Positions 53,201 to 62,200 of a stretch of DNA of 64,000 nucleotides are shown piece by piece (position 1 is the stretch's first letter; every line of letters begins with the position of its first letter). The notes beneath the pieces are model-generated. The model ran no database searches. It was not told the origin of the DNA and saw nothing but the letters and a program-made list of their open reading frames with translations. This DNA is from Ypsolopha sequella (lineage: Eukaryota > Arthropoda > Insecta > Lepidoptera > Ypsolophidae): NCBI GenBank assembly GCA_934047225.1, contig OW204012.1:9734001-9798000 (forward strand), in the 5' to 3' direction. The translations under genes and the position numbers were made by a program.

Positions 53201-56200
53201 ATAAAATAAAATTGCAGACCATATGTCATTCTAAATTGTCAAACCAGGAGAATTGGTGTCGAAAAAGACCTCATTTCAATAAATATTTCTATCGAGCCGA
53301 ATTTCTTCAATCGCGTTTCTGTTTTAACAGATCCCTGGAAAAAGATTCCAAAAATAATATACTATTTTATCAAAATAATATATTATTTACCGAAGTAGAT
53401 ATGCAAGTTCTTAAAGTATCGATTTTTTTTCCGTAGCGCCTTAACTTCATATTACAACAATTTAAATCAATTCAAATCATCTTTATTTGTTGAACATAGG
53501 TGCAAATTGTGTTAATATAAATTCTGTTTCTTCTATGTTCTGCCATGCAATGGCGTACACAAGTAGTTTTGTATTTTCTATTAATAGATAAAATATATAA
53601 AAAATAAATAAAATAAATAAATAAATGCAAACATAACATTTAAATAAACACAAAACACAAAAGCAGAAACATAGACATAAACATAAAAACAATTATTTAT
53701 TTAAATTTATCTACATAAATACCTACGGTACTATCGAGAAAAGTTCTCCTGGCCCTTTCCGCTCTTTTACGATCGTAATTAATTCGAAAAGTTACCCCAA
53801 TCCATTTTCCCCGATAGTATAGTTTGTGTCGCTGCTTTCACTCACGTTACAATGTCACATAATAAAAAAATGTTGCCTCTTAAATTTGTGGATATATTAA
53901 TAATTTGCAATATTCCGCTAAACACTCCTACCATGCTATTCAAAATGCAGACTCAAGCACCGCCCAACCTCCCGCATAAAGCATGCACAAGCAAAGCAAG
54001 CAGTACGATAAAATACATAAAATAAAGCAATCTTAAATAACAAGCAAGAAAACTTATCGACACGTGTTTCGCCTCTAAACGAGGCATCCTCGGGATGTGT
54101 AGTCCGCCCGACCGCTCGACAGCAAAAATCGTCGAATAATGTCGAAAAATGTCGTAGCGTAGGCCGCCCTCGTGGCGGCTGGATGAGGATGACTGAGGAC
54201 CGCCAAGAGTGGCGTAATATGAGGAAGGCCTATGTCCAGCAGTGGAAGAACACGAGCTGATGGATGGATGATATTTTCAACGCAGTGGAGCCACGGGCAC
54301 ATCTAGTGTATAATAATAATAATACACAATTGAAACCTGTTAACCGAGCTCCGTTGCTTCCAGGGATCCAACCCAAGAGCTACCACGACCGCTGTCTCCA
54401 CCAATAACCGATGTATCCAGTCCGTCCGGACCACCAAGCGGCACCGGATACATACCCTCCGGACCGCCATCCGGACCGCCGTCTGGGCCGCCATCCGGGC
54501 CGCCGACTGGTTACATTCCGGAGGCTAGACCCTCGTATGTTCCGGAGTCAGGGCCTGGTAGACCTACTGGTAAAGTATTTTTTTTGAAATGGGAAACTGA
54601 TGAAGCTTTTGATTGGATTGCTTTCAGCCAAATAATATAATGGGTGCTTACCAATGAAATTGGCGACGTTTTTTACTTTGACCTTCCAAAATTTTCCTAG
54701 GTCCATCATATATCCCCGAAACCCACCCACCTAGCTACAGACCGGACTACCCAACCAGACCTAACTACAAACCGGACTACCTCCCAGGACCCGACCACTT
54801 CAAACCGGGCTACCCGCCGCCGGAACTGTACAAACCCGGGTACCGACCGGACCCACCGTATGTACCGGCTCAGCCGACCGGATCGGGTTTCAAGCCTTAC
54901 TTGCCCGAAGAGCCCAGTGGTCCAGGATATAAGCCAGGTATTTTTGTTTTATTTATTTATTTATTTATTGGAACACGGAGTAAAAACAGAAAATGGTACA
55001 GATTTTGTAAGGTACAACTAATACAGATTGTTATATAAGTACACCAGTTTCCTCAACATACTCACTAATACATTAGTTTATTTTAGATAGACGCAAACAT
55101 GAGATACATAAGGATATAATCAATAGTTTAACCACATAAAAATACAAAAGTCTGAACTATACATAAATTACACACAACCTAAACATTAAGGCCTACTAAC
55201 ATCTCTATGGACTGTAATATTAACATGGTGAATAGATAAACTTGCACTCGTTTCACAGTTACAAACTAATTTAACCCGACCGGTTTCGGTTTAACACTAT
55301 CATCCGTGCAATAATTGATTATTGCATAATAATTGCAATAATGGATTATTGCGCGGAATAACTTCCAAAGTAGCTTATCTAAACCCTTGATGATAGTGTA
55401 AAACCGAAACCGGTCGGGTTAAATTATTTTGTAAGTAACTGTGAAACGAGTGCAAGTGTCACATGTTCATCATGTTTTTATCCAAGTCTCACAAAGTGCC
55501 AACAATCGCAAGTATTGATCATATAGATTGTAATATTGTCTGAAGTAAAAATATTTTATTTATTTATTTGATTTATTTATAAACGTAAAACTAACATGCA
55601 CATGCACACAACTTAGGTTAGTAAAATAGTTAGACACTAATGTTGCTAATGTTAGAGAGCGCTATCTTCTATTCGTTTCTGTATCGATTATATGAACAGT
55701 TAAATAGATCTGTGTCATTGAAATTTTCATTAAATAATTTTATTCAATTTTGCTCAAGCAAATAGACTAACACGGCAGAAAGATGTTCAATTCCCTAAAC
55801 ATTTATTTGCTATGCAACACGTATCATTTATGCTTATACTCGTTCATTCAACATGTAGATATCGCAGATTGAAGCAACACTGTTAAGAGGCTATGCGAAT
55901 TTTATTTTTGTCACTGTCACTCCAAGCGAAAAATCGTGCAGTGCGAGAGGGGCGGATTCAGGGCAAAAGGGAAAAAAGTTGGTTTTATATTTTTATTAAA
56001 AAAACTAAAATAGCCAGCAAAATTTCAAATATTAAATCTCTAGATATTGTTGAAACACACCTAGTAAAATATGTTTGAGTTCTGTATATGGTTCCTATTC
56101 GTCAAACGAGGAGAAAAAGTGTGTTTGAAGACCTCATTTTAACAATTATTTCTATCGAGAAAAATTAATCCAATCATGTTTTCCAATTTCAAAACCCTAG

Positions 56201-59200
56201 ATTTTATAGTCAAAATGCATATACCAGAAATTTATTAAAATTTTCCGTGTATTTCATGAAATACATAGAAAAGAAACACCCCTATTTTTTTTGCATATCG
56301 CCTTAAGGGTCCCGTCCTAAAAAAAAAAAAAAAAAAGAAAGATTGTCTGTCTATCTGTCTGTTTGTATGTCACCACAGCTACTCACAGTTCGAGGACTTT
56401 TTCTTTAATTAAAAGGAGCCAAAGAGATAGGGAGAAAACAAATTATTATTAGCTCCTAGAAACAGAGTGTCATGTGTAAGGGAGTTATTAACCCCTTTAA
56501 TTGACATTTTTAATATGAGTATCAATTGAAGAACAGTAAAAATGGAGTACAATTGCGCCCTGTGAAATTAGACGGGTTAAGGAGCTGCACTATGCTAAAA
56601 TTCAGTCATGCTCTAACGCGTTTGTTTTTTAACTCTCTATCCTGCTCTAATCAGATGCTGCGCATGCAAAACTTTGGTTATTTTGAAATCGTGGCTACAT
56701 TAGGATATTAACTATAATTTCTTCATGTAATAAAGTTTTTTTTTTAGTTAACGTATCGGCACCGTTGTCCGACTAGGCTCCTGTATCCGACCGCCCAGTA
56801 TTTTTGAAATTTGTAACAATATCCCGCGTCAAATAAGTGAACAATTGCTCGTCTCTTATAGGCCAATTCTTAAATTACCGATGAATCATGATTGGTTCTA
56901 ATTTCCGCTACGTTCAATTTTGTTATTAATTTTGTTGTCACTGTGCATCGGTTTAGTTCGAAGTCGAGCTTTGCGGAACGTAAAAAGTTTGTGGAGGTTG
57001 TTTTTCATTTTTTGTTAGATTCTGCATATTTTGGTAAAACTGACATATTTTTTTATGTAATTTAGGGTTCCGTTCATATATAAATGCAAGATTTTTCAGG
57101 ATTGATAAAATATTAATAGTCTTATCATCTTTTCTATTTCGGTCGGAATCAGGAGATCCGGTAAAACGATTGTTTCCAGATACCGTACAGTGGACGGTAT
57201 CAGGTGTTTTATAGACTTTCAGACTTTTGTTAATTTTCATTATAAATTGTGGATAATAACTATAATTTGAATATACACATATTTTTGTGACATATACATT
57301 TGCTTAATATCCTGATTCCGTCCTAAGTTTAGACTTTTACATTGATTCATAATTTACTTAAAACATTCCGGTCTTTCTCAAATTTATTGGGATATTAAAT
57401 GTACGTTAATGGTTTTAAAAAGTTATTTTATATTAAAAATTGACATCTGAGATATTATTATAAAATTTTTAATGACTACAAATGTCTTTAAATTTCTATA
57501 AAGCTCACTCTTTTTTTTCATCACATTGGATAAATAATTAAAACACATAATTATTGTAATTGGACGGTAATGAGTGGTGATAAATTCAGTTTTGCTTGTT
57601 ACCGACCACAATAAATATACCATAAACCGGAGTCTGGTCATCCGTTTGTGTATCAAGACAAAATTTTTAAGTACTTGCAAAAAATGTACGGTGCTCAAAA
57701 AGAGTGTGTTTGTATAGAAAAATACAAATAATGAGCAACAAGTAACACCTGTCATGAATTTATTTTAGTATGGCCTCAGGAACAAGTGTCACAAAAAAAT
57801 AATTAAACTGGAATTGAAATAAAACAACACATTACACAACAAGAACCAAACTGCTATGAAAATAGCAGTTTATACAAACAATTGTGGAATCTTTTCAGTT
57901 TCAGTTTAAAAGAACATCGAAAAACCTCACCAAACGAAAGAAAAGAATGTCAAGTTAAATATGGAATTAATTATTCAGTACTTTTGAAGCTCGACCACAA
58001 TTATAAAGTTGGCAGAATAGTTCCTAAAAATGAAACAATTTATTCCATGTATTCTGTAACATTATAGAAACAAGATAGAAAACCTTGGAAAAAAATTGCC
58101 ACAGAAATTGAAAAAAAAAATTTGTAAAGCAATTTAAACTCATTGAAAATGAAGACGATGTTTTCAAACTTTTTATTAGCAAGGACTGTAATTATTTTAA
58201 TTTCTAAATTTTATAAATAAAGTACAAGCTCTTAACCTTTTCTTTATCTTTGAATTCTTAGAAGTTACGAATTTCATTCATTAATTACTCAAAAAGAAAA
58301 AAAATCACCATTATATCTAATCACATTGATATGAACAATTGACATAAAAATATAAAAAAGTATATTTTAAATCATGGTTTTTAAAATCCTGATGACGACC
58401 CCACTGAGGGGTCAAATATAGCACCTATAACTATTTAATGAAGTGTTTATATCTATGTAAAATACAACATACAAATAATAAAAAGCCGTTGTATAATAAC
58501 GGTATTATACAAACAACATTTTATTAACATATTGAAATAAGATAAAATACATTTGGCCAAACATATGAAGTTTATATTGATAGCGATGAACATGAAAAAA
58601 TGTAAAATATATACTATTAATAAAAGTTAATTAAAGCCTAAATTAACAAAAATTATTAATTGAAAAAAACCATCTATACATTTTGATATCTCCAGTAACT
58701 TTTGACCCTATTTTTATGAGATAATGGCATTTTTGGCAATTTTTTGAACGGTGGTCGGAAACGGGTTACTTGCTGGACGGTATCAGGAAAACTTCAACTA
58801 AGCGGTCGGTAACTGGAGCTTTTAAGAAGGACAGGCAAACATATTAATAATATTTTTTTTTGTATACTCTGACAACATAAATATTGATAATTATACTTTA
58901 TAATGAAAGTCTCAACAATAAGGTTTAAAGTAAGCTATATATATAGTTTATAAATCAGTTTACGTTTATCTTTGGACAGTTTATTTGAAAAAAGGGCGTG
59001 AGTGGTCGGACTTGGGCGCATTTACGTTAGTGTCTGCGTGTGTTGATTTCGTTTCAATCGGTTTTGAAACATGGAAACTGAAATGCTTCTTTCGTGAATT
59101 TTATGCTTTTTTACAAGTTATATAATTAAGAGAAGAGTGAAAGTATGTTTATTTATATAAAGTGTAATTAATAATTGCCTTGAGTCGCAAAACATATTTT

Positions 59201-62200
59201 TTTCATTTTTTACTCTGTACATTGACGGAACTGAATGCAATACAAAACTGATGTTTAGCATTGTGGAGCCCCTTAAGGCTTGTAGAACTATTTTGGTTGC
59301 GTGTCTTTTGAGAATCAATGTCGCTTTTGAGAATTACTTAATGTCACTAAAATATTACTTGATATTCTCAGGTTACATCAGCCCGCCGGGCTACAAACCG
59401 GGCTTCCCACCGCCGATACCCAGTGGGCCGAGCTATAGACCCGACCCGGAACCCGGTTATGGGCCTCCGGAACCAAGTGGTCCGGGATATAGGCCGGGCT
59501 ACAGACCTACAGGACCGCTCGCGCCTAGTAATGCGCCCGGAGGACCGCCTGGGCCAAGTTATGGCCCAATTGGGCCACCTTCAGGGCCACCTGGGTATGG
59601 ACCAGATAGGGGTGACGAAGAATCTAGTAAGTATTCATTTTTAATTTATTTATTTAGTACAGTAATATTAAATAAACAAAAAAATAGTAGATTATCCACT
59701 AAGGGAATAAAGCAGTGTCTTACGTCACGGGCGGCATATTGAACCCTGAGCGTAACGAGGGACTCTAGAGTTAACTCCTGAGAGAGTCCTGAGTAAAGCG
59801 AGGGGTTCAAGCTGCCCAAGACAAAGACAGGCTTTTTTCCAGAGGAGCATACTCTACTTTTCACACCTTCTGCGAGACAGTTGGGTCGATTCGGCGCAAC
59901 ACAACTGACAAGACTAACCTTATTTTGAGCGTCCCATCTTTGTCTTTTCGATACAGAAAGAAAAGGACAGAACACTCAAATTAAGTTTAGTCCTGACAAT
60001 TAAGTCAAGTTGTGTTACGCCGAATCGGTGTTAATAAAAAGCTTGACATTTTTTATCAACATTAAAAATTCAATAAAATTCACTGAAAATCACAGCACCA
60101 AACACCGTCTTTTGTTTCTTTTGTAGGGATTTTCATATAACTTTATATCCCTTGAGATATAATGCGTTAGTTTACGTTGAGGTTGCATGATATTATGTAA
60201 TTGGACATTGTCGAGCAGGTGGTGTGAAAAAAAGTTTTTTTCGATGTATTTTGGCCCGCTTTATTGGGCCGTCAGTATTAATTTTGAAACATAGTTTTTT
60301 GTTTGACATCAGTTTTATTTTTACTAATAACTTACTGTTTTTTTTTTGCTACAGGTTGAATGTTGGAGTGAACCATTGTATCTTAGTTCTAAATGTAGTT
60401 TTAGATGGATTTTTATTAAAGAATTTATGCTATGACTCATTTTATTCTAACTGCACCTATCATGGATATGAATATTCATTAAATCATGATGCAAAATAGA
60501 TATTCATATTTAATTATTTATTTTCAGAATTTTGCAATCTTTGTACCTTCCCTATCATAAACAATATTAAAACAATGTAATGATTATGATAAATAATTTG
60601 TAAAAAATTAGCCTTCCTCTTTGTTAATATTTAGGGCAATAAAATAAATAATAGGTCATTTGTCCTAAATGCCATCCCTTTCCATGATAAGATTCGTTAT
60701 AACTTTTTACAGGTGACACTTTTCAAAAATTAAATTAATGTTGCTGTTAGCTTAATGTTGTCTCATTCATACACATAAGAAATTACATAATTTGGGTTTG
60801 AAATTCCTAAAAAATGCAAAAAATGTTAGTACTGAAAATTGAGTTTCCTTCAAATTGTCTACCGAAAACGGCAATTTCATATGTAAAGATCTACTATAAT
60901 AAATTGTATTTATGATGTACTCGTAATGTGAATGTGTGTGTGATAGTACGGAAGGCCCCAAAGCGGGCCGAAGTATATTTCCAACAATTTTTTTTTATGT
61001 TATTATTGCCCTAAATATTAAACAAGTGTTTTAGATATATATCTTTTTGGTTTTTAATTGTTTTTAAGCAATGTAATGTATAATATTTTCCAATTTTTCA
61101 AATTTCTGTATATTACATACAGTTATCTAATAAATAAAATATTACTCGACTAAAATATTACTAAATAAATGAAAATATTTCTTCCAGTGATGGTGTCCTG
61201 GCGACATTACACTGTATCTGGGTTCCCTTGCAGACAGGGAACCACGTGTGCACGAAACGAAGTGGGTGGACATTGGGCCTGTGAGCCTGAAGGTGGAGAA
61301 ATTGGTTGGTATTATTTAAGACTGTACATGAGATTGAGCCTAGGGCATGAATAACACCAGACTTTCAAGGATTCGTTTTAAGAAATTCGGACACTCCTTT
61401 TATTGAAAAAAATGTATTTGATTTATTGATCTTTTACCTAAGGATTCTACTTATAGGTAATGTATTAAGATTTAAACTTTTGTAACAAAAAAGTTTTCCA
61501 CCCTCTTTTTTTTGGTTTTCAAACGTTCGTTTCAGAAGCGTGGTTAAGAGATCAATTTGTTTTTTTTTCTTCAAAAAATAGGTAATAGAATTCTAATCAA
61601 ATCAAATAATTTTTTTCTTCAAAATATTTCAGTGTAGCTAAAAACACAACAATTTGTTGTTTCGCTGCGTGATCACTAGTATTACTCGTTCAAGAAAAAG
61701 AGGCCAATGAGCCAACATATAATCGCCTCTATCAAAAGCGAATAAAGTCTTTGCCATTGGACTTCTTGTGCTGGACGGGTAATAAAAAAAGTTGTTAAGG
61801 TAGGCCATCCTCTCTGTACTAGCATCTAATTACACTTGGTATCATAAATTAATATCGTTCAGGATCCTGGGATTATTGCTGCGCCCCAACCCACCGTTGT
61901 GGTTACTCGGAAGGCTTCCACAAACCGTGGTGCTATGTCGGTCCGTCAGAGGAGCAATGGCGGCCTTGCAGCGAGAAATACTATCCATACCACCAACATA
62001 ATGTGCCACATCCTTCGTCCCAGGGACATAGAGGTAAATATTTACATTTATATGAAATTAGATTTTGCCTGCGGCTTCCCCGCGTTGATTTAGTTTTTGT
62101 ATAGTCTTATCGAATCTGTAAATAATAGGTCTTTACCTATGAAAGGTCTTTACCTTGTTTTTCGTTTGAAAGTTGATTTCAAGGTTTTACATCTACGTAT

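Noticed and set aside
59251..59371. ATG at 59251 as the start of a separate Pro-rich gene
   Set aside because: The acceptor at 59371 and the phase match with exon 14 explain the frame; the upstream part overlaps family C repeat DNA.
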